Assembly: GCA_004554585.1 (NCBI GenBank)
Contig: SFLH01000011.1
Coordinates: 1-64,000 of the forward strand
Reading direction: 5' to 3'
DNA: 64,000 nt
DNA from: Clostridiales bacterium
GTDB lineage: Bacteria; Bacillota; Clostridia; Oscillospirales; Oscillospiraceae
Under the pieces are notes generated by a model. That model had not been told where the DNA came from and made no database searches. It saw nothing but the letters and a program-made list of their open reading frames with translations. A program made the translations under genes and the position numbers. Shown piece by piece: positions 23,780 through 32,772 of this stretch (within the stretch, counting starts at the first letter, position 1; each line of letters begins with the position of its first letter).

Positions 23780-24139
23780 GTGGGCGGCGGCAAAGCCTCC
23801 CTTCTTCGGGAGGTAAACTTAGAGGCCGGCCTGCCTTATGTGGATCAGGCGATCAAACGCTTGACCTTTGAGATCCACCACAGCCGCAAACTGGGCTGCA
23901 CCGCCCTGAAGATCATTCACGGCTATGGGTCTTCGGGCACCGGCGGGCGCATCCGCACCGAGAGCCGCAAGTACTTGGCCCGGCTGAAGGGGCAGGGGAC
24001 CATCCGGGATTTTCTGCCCGGAGAGAAGTTCTCTATCTTTGAGGAGGACACCCGCCGGGCCTTTACCCGGTGCGACGACCTGCGCCGGGACCGGGATTTG
24101 GACCGGCACAACAACGGGGTGACCTTCATCCTGCTGTGA
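23780..24139 (+). CDS. Small Smr-domain protein, 119 aa
   Basis: Stand-alone Smr (MutS2 C-terminal-like) domain: the N-terminal LREVNLEAGLPYVDQAI strand-helix, the His-Gly-x-Gly motif as IHGYGSSGTGGRIR, and a conserved tail with GEKFSIFEEDT. Smr domains bind or nick branched DNA or RNA. The start is uncertain: GTG at 23780 begins one base after the preceding stop and has no Shine-Dalgarno, so translation is probably coupled. A GTG at 23840 would cut into the domain. Confidence 0.75.
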   Translation: MGGGKASLLREVNLEAGLPYVDQAIKRLTFEIHHSRKLGCTALKIIHGYGSSGTGGRIRTESRKYLARLKGQGTIRDFLPGEKFSIFEEDTRRAFTRCDDLRRDRDLDRHNNGVTFILL

Positions 24140-24167
24140 CCACACGCCAGAGAAAGGAAGCGCGTCC

Positions 24168-24584
24168 ATGGACTTTCAAGCGATGATCGACGCCACCAAC
24201 AACAAGAATTCCTTTATGCTTCACAACGGCATCCGCCTGACCAAAATGGAAAAGGACCACGCAGTGGTGGAGGCCGACTTGTCCCGGGTCAACCGCAACC
24301 TGTACGGCGCGGTCCACGGGGGGATGTTTCTCACCATGGCCGACTGTGCCGCCGGCGGCACGGCCCGGAGCAACGGCATGCGCTATGTGACGGTGAACAA
24401 CAGCTTTTCCTTCTTCCGCAACACCAAGCGGGACCACCTGGTGGCCGAGGGGTGGGTAAAGAGCCGGGGCACCACCATCTGCGTGGTGGAGGTCCAGGTG
24501 CGGGACGACACGGAAAAGGTGCTGTGTGAAGGAACCTTTACCATGTTCTGTACTGGCCGCCAGGACGAGATCCCCCCAGACTGA
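24168..24584 (+). CDS. PaaI-family hotdog thioesterase, 138 aa
   Basis: A second hotdog protein in the window, more typical than the one at 4907: NLYGAVHGGMFLTMADCAAG has the family HGG motif before the central helix, and VNNSFSFFRNTKRDHLVAEG follows. Expected to hydrolyse CoA thioesters in the cytoplasm. The Shine-Dalgarno is AAAGGAAG. Its stop codon overlaps the start of the radical SAM gene by one base. Confidence 0.88.
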   Translation: MDFQAMIDATNNKNSFMLHNGIRLTKMEKDHAVVEADLSRVNRNLYGAVHGGMFLTMADCAAGGTARSNGMRYVTVNNSFSFFRNTKRDHLVAEGWVKSRGTTICVVEVQVRDDTEKVLCEGTFTMFCTGRQDEIPPD

Positions 24585-25540
24585 TGGCGGCCTATCGCTC
24601 CTTTTCCCAGGCCATGGTCCAGCGCTTTGGGGGAAAGGTCTATAAGCTCTCCCTGGACGGCGGCATGACCTGCCCCACCCGGGACGGCACCCTGGGCCGC
24701 CGGGGGTGCATCTTCTGCGGCGCCAAAGGCGCCGGGGACTTTGCGGCCCCCGTCTGCCAGAGCGTAGAGGCACAGCTGAAAGCAGCCAGGCAGCGGGTGG
24801 CGGCCAAGAACAAGGACGGCCGCTATGTGGCCTATTTTCAGAGTTTTACCAACACCTACGCCCCTGTGGACTACCTGGACAATCTCTTCCGCCAGGCCAT
24901 GGCACCGCCGGAGATCGTGGCTCTGTCTGTGGCCACCCGCCCTGACTGCCTTGGCCCGGAGGTGGTGGCCCTGCTGGCGGAGCTGAACCGGGAAAAACCC
25001 GTGTGGGTGGAGCTGGGCCTGCAGACCATCCATCCTGCCAGTGCCCGCTACATCCGCCGGGGATACGACCTGCCGGTCTATGACCGGGCGGTCGCGGCAC
25101 TCAAACAGGCGGGCCTGGAGGTCATCACCCATGTGATCCTGGGCCTGCCGGGAGAGGGTGCCGAGGATATGGCGGCCACCGTCCGGTATGTGGGGTGGAG
25201 CGGCGCCGACGGGATCAAGCTCCAGCTGCTCCATGTGTTGGAGGGCACGGACTTGGCTCGGGACTGGCGGGCCGGAAAGGTCCCGGTGCTCTCGTTAGAG
25301 GAATATATTTCCATTCTTGAGGGCTGCTTGGCGGTCCTGCCGCCCCAGATGGTGGTCCACCGCCTGACGGGGGATGGGGCCAAACGGGATCTGCTGGCCC
25401 CCTTATGGAGTGCCGATAAGAAACGCGTGCTCAATGCCATCCAACGGGCCTTTGCCCGGGATGGGGTCTGTCAAGGCAGCCGCTGGCGCCTGGCGGACGA
25501 ACAGAAACGAAAGGAATGGCCTGCGCGGACGCAGCCATGA
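24584..25540 (+). CDS. TIGR01212-type radical SAM protein (YhcC/YtqA-like), 318 aa
   Basis: The iron-sulfur cluster Cys residues are spaced as in this family: CPTRDGTLGRRGCIFCG near residues 27-43 (one Cys, then eleven residues, then CxxC). Later comes LSVATRPDCLGPEV, VELGLQTIHPAS and GLPGEG, as in elongator-protein-3-like radical SAM enzymes. The exact reaction of this family is not established; a role in RNA modification is often suggested. ATG overlaps the previous stop. Confidence 0.9.
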   Translation: MAAYRSFSQAMVQRFGGKVYKLSLDGGMTCPTRDGTLGRRGCIFCGAKGAGDFAAPVCQSVEAQLKAARQRVAAKNKDGRYVAYFQSFTNTYAPVDYLDNLFRQAMAPPEIVALSVATRPDCLGPEVVALLAELNREKPVWVELGLQTIHPASARYIRRGYDLPVYDRAVAALKQAGLEVITHVILGLPGEGAEDMAATVRYVGWSGADGIKLQLLHVLEGTDLARDWRAGKVPVLSLEEYISILEGCLAVLPPQMVVHRLTGDGAKRDLLAPLWSADKKRVLNAIQRAFARDGVCQGSRWRLADEQKRKEWPARTQP

Positions 25541-25554
25541 AGGAGGAACATACC

Positions 25555-26697
25555 ATGACAAAAATCGATATCTTTTCTGGTTTTTTGGGTGCCGGCAAGA
25601 CCACGCTCATCAAAAAACTCATTGAGGAGGCCTACCGGGGCGAGAAGCTGGTGCTGATCGAAAACGAGTTTGGCGAGATCGGCATCGACGGGGGCTTTCT
25701 CAAGGACTCCGGGGTGGAGATCACCGAGATGAACTCCGGCTGCATCTGCTGCAGCCTGGTGGGCGACTTTGGTCAGGCGCTGGAGCAGGTGCTCTACCAC
25801 TTCCAGCCGGACCGGGTGATCATTGAGCCCTCCGGGGTGGGCAAGCTCTCCGACGTCATCGGGGCGGTCCAGCGGCTGAACAACCCCAATATCCAGCTCA
25901 ACGCCTTTGTCACCGTGGCCGACGCCACCAAGTGCAAGATTTATATGAAGAACTTTGGGGAGTTCTACAACAACCAGATTGAGCACGCTGCCGCCATCGT
26001 CCTCAGCCGCACCAGCGGCATGAAGGAGCAGAAGCTCCTGGACGCGGTGGCCCTGCTGCGGGAGCACAACGCCAATGCCCCCATCATCACCACTCCGTGG
26101 GAGGAGCTGGACGGCAAGCTTATCCTGGAGACCATGGAAAACAAGGACACCTTGAAAGAAGAGCTGGCCCGCCTGGCCGCCGAGCAGGCTGCCCACGATG
26201 AAGCTCACCACCATCACCATCATGACCATGAGCACGATCACGAGCACCACCATGATCATGACCATGACCACGAGCATCATCACGATCATGACCATGACCA
26301 CGAACACGAGCATCACCACGATCATGATCATGACCACGAACACGAGCACCATCACGACCATGAGCATCACCATCATCACCACGACGGCACCTGCTCCTGC
26401 GGCCACGACCACGATGCCGACGAGGTCTTCATCAGCTGGGGCACCGAGACGCCCCGGAAATACACCGAGGAGGAGATCACCAGCGCCCTGTCCGCTCTGG
26501 ACGACGAAGCCCGCTGCGGCGCGGTCCTCCGGGCTAAGGGCATTGTGCCCTGCACCGATGGCAGCTGGATTCACTTTGACTATGTGCCCGGAGAGCAGAA
26601 TGTCCGCCGTGGTCCCGCCAGCTTCACCGGCCGCCTGTGCGTGATCGGTGCGGAGCTGAAGGAGCACGAGCTGGAACACCTGTTCTGCCTGCACTGA
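25555..26697 (+). CDS. G3E-family GTPase (CobW/YjiA-like metallochaperone) with long His-rich tract, 380 aa
   Basis: P-loop GFLGAGKT at residues 9-16, the metal motif CICC (C63, C65, C66), the Walker B-like VIIEPSGVG, then a stretch of about 65 residues made almost only of His, Asp and Glu (about 213-278), followed by CSCGHDHDADE and a CobW C-terminal domain (YVPGEQNVRRG). G3E proteins of this type deliver Zn2+, Ni2+ or Co2+ to target enzymes using GTP; the His tract can store or capture metal. ATG at 25555 has AAGGAGG. It pairs with the G3E gene 15 bases downstream. I saw no Zur-type box upstream. Confidence 0.9.
   Translation: MTKIDIFSGFLGAGKTTLIKKLIEEAYRGEKLVLIENEFGEIGIDGGFLKDSGVEITEMNSGCICCSLVGDFGQALEQVLYHFQPDRVIIEPSGVGKLSDVIGAVQRLNNPNIQLNAFVTVADATKCKIYMKNFGEFYNNQIEHAAAIVLSRTSGMKEQKLLDAVALLREHNANAPIITTPWEELDGKLILETMENKDTLKEELARLAAEQAAHDEAHHHHHHDHEHDHEHHHDHDHDHEHHHDHDHDHEHEHHHDHDHDHEHEHHHDHEHHHHHHDGTCSCGHDHDADEVFISWGTETPRKYTEEEITSALSALDDEARCGAVLRAKGIVPCTDGSWIHFDYVPGEQNVRRGPASFTGRLCVIGAELKEHELEHLFCLH
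26190..26395 (+). repeat. Degenerate tandem repeat coding the His/Asp/Glu tract
   Basis: The DNA is built from CAT/CAC, GAC/GAT and GAA/GAG codons with a recurring unit of about 12 codons (HHHDHDHDHEHE type) that occurs about four times with silent changes. The silent variation between units shows the tract is selected at protein level and not a fresh slippage product. A repeat like this can vary in length between strains. Confidence 0.8.
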
Positions 26698-26712
26698 TCG
26701 GAGGGCACCGCC

Positions 26713-27660
26713 ATGATGGAAGAGATCCCTGTTTACCTGTTTACCGGGTTTCTGGACGCGGGGAAAACGAAGTTCATTCAGGAGACCTTAGAGGACGCAC
26801 GCTTCAACAACGGCGAGAGTACCCTCTTACTGCTGTGTGAGGAAGGGGAGGAGGAGTACGATCCCACCTCCTTCTCCGGCAAAAACGTCTTCATCGAGGT
26901 CATCGAGGAGCCCGAGGAGCTCACCCCTTCCAACCTGGAACGGCTGCAGAAGAAGCACGCGGTGGAGCGGGTGATCATCGAGTACAACGGCATGTGGATG
27001 CTGGACCAGCTCTACCAGAACATGCCCGAGCCCTGGGTGGTCTACCAGGAGTTCCTCTTTGCCGACGCGCAGACCTTCTTGGTCTACAACAACAACATGC
27101 GCGGCCTGGTGGTGGATAAGCTGAAGAGCTGCGAGATGGTGGTCCTCAACCGGTCCGACGAGACCGTGGACAAGGCGGAGATCCACAAGATCATCCGGGC
27201 GGTCAGCCGCCGCACCAACATTGCCTACGAGGACCGCAGCGGGGAGGTCTATTACGACGACACCCCCGATGAGCTGCCCTATGATCTGGAGGCCCCCGTG
27301 GTGGAGATTACCCCCGAGGACTACGCCATCTGGTACCAGGACATCTCCGAGGAACCGGAGAAGTACAAGGGCAAGACCCTCAAGATCGGCGGCTTTACCA
27401 TGGTCCGGGACAAGCTCCCCGCCGGCAGTTTCGTCTTTGGCCGCCGGGTGATGACCTGCTGCATCGAGGACATCACCTTCGCTGGCCTGCTGGCCACGGG
27501 GTATGACACGAAACAGCTCCAGGACCAGCAATGGGTGGAGCTGACGGCCAAGGTGGCCATCAAGCACAACCGCCTGTACAACAAGAAGGGCCCCATCCTC
27601 AACGTCCTCTCCCTGGTCCCCGGCACCCCGCCGGAGCAGGATGTGGCCACCTTCTATTGA
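26713..27660 (+). CDS. Divergent G3E GTPase fused to a C-terminal YcgQ/DUF1980-like domain, 315 aa
   Basis: The N-terminal part has a G3E P-loop (GFLDAGKTK, residues 12-20), RVIIEYNGMW at the place of the IEPSG motif, and NRSD for base recognition. The metal motif CxCC of the family is missing. From about residue 217 (YKGKTLKIGGF) to the end the sequence resembles the soluble C-terminal domain of TIGR03943/YcgQ proteins, with FVFGRRVMTCCIEDITFAGLL including its Cys-Cys pair. YcgQ-type proteins and G3E chaperones are both linked to zinc limitation in Bacillus. Substrate and partner are inference. GGAGGG precedes ATG 26713. Last gene of the operon. Confidence 0.78.
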   Translation: MMEEIPVYLFTGFLDAGKTKFIQETLEDARFNNGESTLLLLCEEGEEEYDPTSFSGKNVFIEVIEEPEELTPSNLERLQKKHAVERVIIEYNGMWMLDQLYQNMPEPWVVYQEFLFADAQTFLVYNNNMRGLVVDKLKSCEMVVLNRSDETVDKAEIHKIIRAVSRRTNIAYEDRSGEVYYDDTPDELPYDLEAPVVEITPEDYAIWYQDISEEPEKYKGKTLKIGGFTMVRDKLPAGSFVFGRRVMTCCIEDITFAGLLATGYDTKQLQDQQWVELTAKVAIKHNRLYNKKGPILNVLSLVPGTPPEQDVATFY

Positions 27661-27684
27661 GGCTGCGTCCAAGCGAAAGTTAGG

Positions 27685-27726
27685 AAAAATGCCACGTTCC
27701 TGTTGGAAGGAACGTGGCATTTTTTG
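27685..27726. terminator. Bidirectional terminator
   Basis: A 16-bp perfect stem, 27685-27700 with 27710-27725, with T-runs on both strands. It ends the G3E operon and the convergent RND operon. Confidence 0.92.
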
Positions 27727-27770
27727 CCGTAAATTGCCGTAGCGGAGAAGAAGGTGAGGAAAGGCGGCCG

Positions 27771-30700
27771 TTATGGTTCCCCATCCTCGCCGGAGGCCGC
27801 CTCCAACTGCGCGATCTGCTCCAGCAGCCGGGCCTGTTTTCGTGCCCGGCGCTCCTGGAAGGGCTTGCCCAGACGCTCGGCTAAGCTGTCCAGCAGGGAG
27901 TAGTAAACGGGGGTAAAGAGGAGTGTGACCACCGTGGAGATCACCATGCCGCTGATCATCACGATGCCCATGGGCTGGAGAAGCTCGTTGCCCTCTCCTG
28001 TGCCTGCCGCCATGGGGATGAGGGCCAGCACCGTGGTCAGGGTGGTCATCATGATGGGCCGCACCCGAAGGGGACAGGCCTCCAGAATGGCCTCCTCCTT
28101 CTCCTGTCCCCGGGACCGGCGGATGTTGATATAGTCCACAAGAACGATGGAGGAGTTGACCACGGTGCCCACCAGCATGATCAGGGCCAGCAGAACCACC
28201 ATGGACAGATCCATCCCCGTCAGTGGCAGCCCAAACAGGGCGCCAGAGAGCGCGATGGGGAGGATAAGCATGACCATGACCGGCATGAGGAAGGACTCAA
28301 ACTGGGCAGCCAAAATGAAGTAGACCAGGCAGGTGGCCACCAGCATGGCAAGTAGTAGGGAGTGGAAGTTCTCCATCATGTCTGTATAGGAGCTGCTGAT
28401 CTCCGCCTGGTATCCATCGGGCATGGGGTACTGGTCCAGAATAGCCTGGACGGATTCGTTCATGGCGACGGTATCGCCGCTGAGGCTGTCGCCGGTGATC
28501 TCGATTTGGCGGGACTGGTTTTCCCGGGTAATGCTCTGGGGGCTCAGGACGATGGACACGTCTGCCACCGCCGAGAGGGGGACGGTCCCGCCGGTGGGGG
28601 CCGAGATGGGCATGGAGCGCAGGGCGTCCAGATTTTTGCCGCTGGCGCCGCTGCCCCGGACCACCACGTCCCAGTCAGTTCCGTCTGCGGTCACCACGGT
28701 GGCGGTGGTCCCGGTAAGTTCACTGCGCACTGCGGCGCCGATGGCGGCGGCGGTGAGCCCGTACTGGGCGGCGGCGGTGTCGTTGACGGAGACGGAAACG
28801 GAGGGAACGCTGTTCTCCAAGGAATTTTTCACTTGGGAGGCGTCCTCCAAGGCGGCGATTTGCTCGGTCAAATCGTTGGCCAGCTGGGTGAGGATGCTAT
28901 AATCCGAGCCGGTGAGATTGACCTGGATGTCGCTGCTGCCAGTGAGGCTGCCCATCAGGCTGGACTCGCTGACGGTGATCTGACAGCCGGCGATGTCCGC
29001 CGCGGCTCGCTGAAGGTCCTGGGCCACCTGTTTGCTGGAGCGGTCCCTCTTTTCCCGGCCCACCAAATTGACGGTGATGGAGGCGCTGTCGCTGCTGCCT
29101 GTTCCCAGGGCGCTGCCGATGGTCATATACAGGTTGTCCATCTCCGGGCAGGTCTCTTCTACCAGGTCCATCACCCGCTCGCCGTAGTCGATGGTGTCCT
29201 CTAGTTCTGTGCCTGTGGGCATGGAAACAGAAATGTTCACGATGCCCTGGTCCATCTCCGGCAGCAGCACCATGTTGGTGCTCAGACAGCTGACCAGGAA
29301 CAGGACCACCATGGCGGCGGAGACCACACAGGCCACCGCCCGCCGGCGCAGGAAGTAGGACAGCAGGCGCTGATAGGTCTCTCCCGCCCGGGCAGCCCAC
29401 TGGGACAGCCGGCTGTCCCGGCTGCGCCCCTGGAGCTTCTGCAGCCGGACGGCATTCTCGTCCAGCAGGAAATAGCACATCAGGGGCACCAGGGTCAGAG
29501 CGATGAGAAGGGAGGAGAGGATGAGGAAGACCACCGTCAGGGAAAAGTCCAGGAACATCATGCCCACTAGGCCGCCGCTCAGGCCGATGGGCAGGAAGAC
29601 GGCCACGGTGGTCAGGCTGGAGGCGGTGATGGAGGTGACCACCTCCGACGTGCCCAGCACACAGCTGTCATATCGGCTGTGGCCGTCCCCGGCGTAGCGG
29701 TAGATGTTCTCCAGGACCACAATGGAGTTGTCTACCACCATGCCGATGCACATGGCGATCCCCCCCAAACTCATCATGTTCAAGGTGGTGCCGAAGATGT
29801 TCATCAGCAGAAAGACCGTCAGCACGCAAAAGGGCATGGACAGGGAGATGGTCACCGTGGCCCCGCCCCGGCGCAGGAAAGCCAGCACCACGGCGGCGGA
29901 CAGGACCACTCCCAGGATGATGTTCTGGATGGCGTTGTTTGCCACCTGGAGGATATATTCTCCGGCCTCATAGGGCACAAGATAGGTCATGGAGGGATAG
30001 TCCTGCTGCAGCTCTTCCAGGGTTTCCAAGATCCGCTGGGAGGTCTCCACCTCGTTGGAGCCTGAGCGCTTGTTCACAGAGAGAAGCACGCAGTCTGCGT
30101 CCCCCAGCTTGGCGGCGCTGCCGCCCAGAGAGGATTCCAGATAGACGCTGGCAATTTCTCCCAAACGTATGGTGCCTCCCCGAGGAAGGAAGATCACCGT
30201 GTTGGCCACATCCTCCACAGACTGAAACTGCCCGTCGGTGGTGACGGTGAGCACGTTGGTGCCGTTTTGCACATTGCCGCCGGGATACAGAACGTTGGCG
30301 GCGGCCAGATAATTGGAGATGTCACTAAGGGTCAGGCCGTAGCCGGTCAGAGCGGTGGTGTTGACCTCCACGGCGATCTGCTGGCTGATGCCTCCCATGA
30401 TGTCCACGGAGGCCACCCCGTCCAGTCGTTCCAAGGCAGGTCCCACGGTGTCTTCGGCCATGGTTTGCAGCTGGGTCAGATCCTCGCCGCTGAGGGCGAT
30501 CATGGCCACGGGCATCATGTCGTTGACGTTGAAGTTGTAGATGACGGGGTCAGTACACCCTTCGGGAAGGGTCAGGGCATCAAATTTTTCCCGCAACTTG
30601 ATGGCCGCGCTGTCCACGTCGGTGCCGTCGGCATAGGAGATCATCACCATGCTCACATTTTCCGACGAAGTGGAGGTGATCTCCTCCACCCCTGCCAGGG

Positions 30701-30917
30701 TGGAGACACAGGACTCCAGGGGGCGGGTGACCAGTTCCTCCATGTCCTCCGGCCCGGCGCCGGAATAGGTGCACAGGACATAGGCGGCGGGAAACTCCAT
30801 GTTGGGCATCAGGGCCAGCTTGAGGTTGGCGTAAAAGACCACCCCGAAGACGGCGATGATGAGAAAGGCCAGAATGGTGGTGACTTTATGCTTGATGCAG
30901 AAAGAGGCAATTTTCAT
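27771..30917 (-). CDS. RND-superfamily efflux pump, HAE1/AcrB type, 1048 aa
   Basis: Full-length RND protein with a start of MKIASFCIKHKVTTILAFLII, two large extracytoplasmic loops, and twelve membrane segments in two halves. TM4 reads GMVVDNSIVVLENIYR, where the first of the two proton-relay aspartates is kept and the second is Asn, as in many HAE1 members of Gram-positives. The C-terminal half has the conserved LIMLVGTVVNSSIVLVDYIN. It exports drugs, lipids or surfactants using the proton gradient. Its ATG overlaps the stop of the adaptor gene; both follow a MarR gene. Confidence 0.93.
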   Translation of the reverse strand: MKIASFCIKHKVTTILAFLIIAVFGVVFYANLKLALMPNMEFPAAYVLCTYSGAGPEDMEELVTRPLESCVSTLAGVEEITSTSSENVSMVMISYADGTDVDSAAIKLREKFDALTLPEGCTDPVIYNFNVNDMMPVAMIALSGEDLTQLQTMAEDTVGPALERLDGVASVDIMGGISQQIAVEVNTTALTGYGLTLSDISNYLAAANVLYPGGNVQNGTNVLTVTTDGQFQSVEDVANTVIFLPRGGTIRLGEIASVYLESSLGGSAAKLGDADCVLLSVNKRSGSNEVETSQRILETLEELQQDYPSMTYLVPYEAGEYILQVANNAIQNIILGVVLSAAVVLAFLRRGGATVTISLSMPFCVLTVFLLMNIFGTTLNMMSLGGIAMCIGMVVDNSIVVLENIYRYAGDGHSRYDSCVLGTSEVVTSITASSLTTVAVFLPIGLSGGLVGMMFLDFSLTVVFLILSSLLIALTLVPLMCYFLLDENAVRLQKLQGRSRDSRLSQWAARAGETYQRLLSYFLRRRAVACVVSAAMVVLFLVSCLSTNMVLLPEMDQGIVNISVSMPTGTELEDTIDYGERVMDLVEETCPEMDNLYMTIGSALGTGSSDSASITVNLVGREKRDRSSKQVAQDLQRAAADIAGCQITVSESSLMGSLTGSSDIQVNLTGSDYSILTQLANDLTEQIAALEDASQVKNSLENSVPSVSVSVNDTAAAQYGLTAAAIGAAVRSELTGTTATVVTADGTDWDVVVRGSGASGKNLDALRSMPISAPTGGTVPLSAVADVSIVLSPQSITRENQSRQIEITGDSLSGDTVAMNESVQAILDQYPMPDGYQAEISSSYTDMMENFHSLLLAMLVATCLVYFILAAQFESFLMPVMVMLILPIALSGALFGLPLTGMDLSMVVLLALIMLVGTVVNSSIVLVDYINIRRSRGQEKEEAILEACPLRVRPIMMTTLTTVLALIPMAAGTGEGNELLQPMGIVMISGMVISTVVTLLFTPVYYSLLDSLAERLGKPFQERRARKQARLLEQIAQLEAASGEDGEP

Positions 30918-32083
30918 GGCGCCACCTCAGAGGACACCACCCGGGCTTGGGCGCCGTCAGAGAGGTAGAACTGCCCCACGGTAACCAGGGTCTCCCCCCC
31001 GCTCAGACCGGCGGTGATCTCAGTCACGCCGTCGCCCACCAGGCCGGTCTCCACCGCCACCCGGTGAGCAATGCTGTTCTCATCCAGGGTATAGACGTAC
31101 TGGCCGTCCATGCCCGTTTGGATGGCTTCCGTGGGGACGATGACCACGTCGTTCTGGGTATCCGTATAAAAGGTCACCTGGGCGAACATCCCCGACAGCA
31201 GTTCCTTGGCGGCGGAGGCGGGCACCTGGATGGTCACCGGATAGAGATGGGTGGTGGCGTTGGGGGAGGAGACGAGGTTCTGGATGGTGCCTTGAAAAGA
31301 GGCCTGGGCCGCGTCTACTGTCACGGAAACCTGGCTGCCTTTCTGCAGCTTGCCGACGAGAGATTCCGCCACCCCCACCTGGATTTCCATGTTCGCGGTG
31401 GACTCGATGGAAGCCACCGGCGCGCTGGGGGAGACAAAGCCGTTTTTTACGGCGGTCAGAGACACCACGGTGCCGGCAATGGGAGCAGTGACTTTGCCAT
31501 CGCTGTCGATGTTGGCCAGGGAGGACTCCAGCTGCTCTAGGGTGGACTTGTAGTTTTGGATGCTGATTTCCAGCTGATCCAAGGTGGAGTCCATGGTTGC
31601 TTTGGCGCTGTCTACGGCGGCCTGGGCGCTGTCGACTTCCGTCTGGGAGACCAGGCCGATCTGGAAGAGTTCCTGGATGCTGGCCAGTTTCTCCTGGGCC
31701 TGGGTGACCTGCTGGGAGAGCAGGGCGGACTGGCTGTCGTAACTGGCCTTGGCCTTGTTGTAGCTCAAGGCAGCCGTATCATAGTTTGCCTTGGTGGCGG
31801 AGATGTCTAAGGCGCACAGGGCCTGTCCAGCGGAGACGGTGTCACCCACCTCCACATACACGTCGGTGCAGCGCACCGACAGGGCCACGTAGACCGACTC
31901 CTGGCCGCCGGAGACCACTTGGCCAGAGACTGTGCTCTCCGCCGCAATGGACCCTCGGGAAACGGCGGCGACTTCTACCGCTGTCGTCGGGTCCTCTGCC
32001 TCCGACTCTTCTTTCTCTCCACACCCGGCCAGCAGGAAGAGAAATGCGGCGGCCAGGCATAGGCTGATGATCTGTTTTTTCAT
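30914..32083 (-). CDS. RND efflux adaptor (HlyD/AcrA-type membrane fusion protein), lipoprotein, 389 aa
   Basis: Lipoprotein signal with lipobox LLAGC (Cys about residue 20). Then the usual adaptor order: a biotinyl-lipoyl half (SVRCTDVYVEVGDTVSAGQALCALD), an alpha-helical hairpin (about 85-170, Gln- and Ala-rich), the second lipoyl half (GKVTAPIAGTVVSL) and beta-barrel domains. The start is ATG at 32083, behind GGAGG; the 21 extra codons upstream have no site. It works with the RND pump whose gene overlaps its end by four bases. Confidence 0.92.
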   Translation of the reverse strand: MKKQIISLCLAAAFLFLLAGCGEKEESEAEDPTTAVEVAAVSRGSIAAESTVSGQVVSGGQESVYVALSVRCTDVYVEVGDTVSAGQALCALDISATKANYDTAALSYNKAKASYDSQSALLSQQVTQAQEKLASIQELFQIGLVSQTEVDSAQAAVDSAKATMDSTLDQLEISIQNYKSTLEQLESSLANIDSDGKVTAPIAGTVVSLTAVKNGFVSPSAPVASIESTANMEIQVGVAESLVGKLQKGSQVSVTVDAAQASFQGTIQNLVSSPNATTHLYPVTIQVPASAAKELLSGMFAQVTFYTDTQNDVVIVPTEAIQTGMDGQYVYTLDENSIAHRVAVETGLVGDGVTEITAGLSGGETLVTVGQFYLSDGAQARVVSSEVAP

Positions 32084-32132
32084 GGGGATACCTCCGGGAG
32101 AACGTAGTGAGATCGCAAAGGGCGTGCAGACC

Positions 32133-32579
32133 TTATGGCGCCGCACGGCCCAGGTTTTCCTCCACCTTTCCCAACAGCTGGGTCAGCAGGGCGATCTCAT
32201 CCTGGGTCATTCCCTGGGTCATCCGCTGGTTCATTCGTTCCAAGCAGGCCAGCACTTGGGTGCCGATCCTCTTCCCCTCTTCCGTCAGCACCAGCTGTTT
32301 CAGCCGGGCATCGTGGGAGACCGTCACCCGTCGCAGCAGCCCTTTCCGCTCCAAGGTGTTCAGCTGGCTGCTGACGGTGGAGCGGCGGAGCTTAAAAAAG
32401 GCCTCCAGGTCCCGCTGGTACTGGGCACCCTGGGAAAAGCGGAGAAAGGCGATGGTGGACAGCTGGGAGGCTGTCATTCCGTGGGGAAGGGCCGGGGTGT
32501 GGATGGCCATGCGGTGGAGCAGGTTGATGATGGCGGCCAGCTGGGTGACGGGATAGAGCTGTGGAGGGGCAGAGGACAT
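32133..32579 (-). CDS. MarR-family regulator, 148 aa
   Basis: Winged-helix MarR fold: LSTIAFLRFSQGAQYQRDLEAFFKLRRSTVSSQLNTLERKGLLRR covers the recognition helix, and VTVSHDARLKQLVLTEEGKRIG the wing. ATG at 32579 lies eight bases after GGGAGG; a GTG at 32588 overlaps that site and is rejected. It is the first gene of the efflux operon, and a palindrome in its promoter makes autorepression likely. Its ligand is probably a substrate of the pump. Confidence 0.92.
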   Translation of the reverse strand: MSSAPPQLYPVTQLAAIINLLHRMAIHTPALPHGMTASQLSTIAFLRFSQGAQYQRDLEAFFKLRRSTVSSQLNTLERKGLLRRVTVSHDARLKQLVLTEEGKRIGTQVLACLERMNQRMTQGMTQDEIALLTQLLGKVEENLGRAAP

Positions 32580-32609
32580 GGGGGACACCTCCCAAATTTG
32601 TTAGAAATC

Positions 32610-32649
32610 GTACAATCAAAATTGTACAATGCCCAAGGAAACTTGTCAA
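32610..32649 (-). promoter_or_regulatory. MarR-controlled promoter of the RND operon
   Basis: On the minus strand TTGACA (32644-32649), 17 bases, TACAAT (32621-32626). An inverted repeat GTACAAT, four bases, ATTGTAC (32610-32627) covers the -10 box, so a bound repressor would block the polymerase. Confidence 0.85.
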
Positions 32650-32690
32650 CAAAAACCGAACGGCCTCCCGGCCGGCGCCTCTTCTTTGGC

Positions 32691-32719
32691 TTGCCAGAGG
32701 AGAGGAATCGGGCTATAAT
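32691..32719 (+). promoter_or_regulatory. Promoter of the ABC exporter gene
   Basis: TTGCCA (32691-32696), 17 bases, TATAAT (32714-32719). Confidence 0.75.
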
Positions 32720-32772
32720 AAACCGTCATCAAAAATGCCGTGGGCGCCTGCCCGCGTTCTGGAGGTCCGCCG

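Noticed and set aside
26190..26395. CRISPR-like or minisatellite repeat
   Set aside because: The repeated units code for His, Asp and Glu in the frame of the G3E protein, have no constant repeat with unique spacers, and show mainly silent variation.
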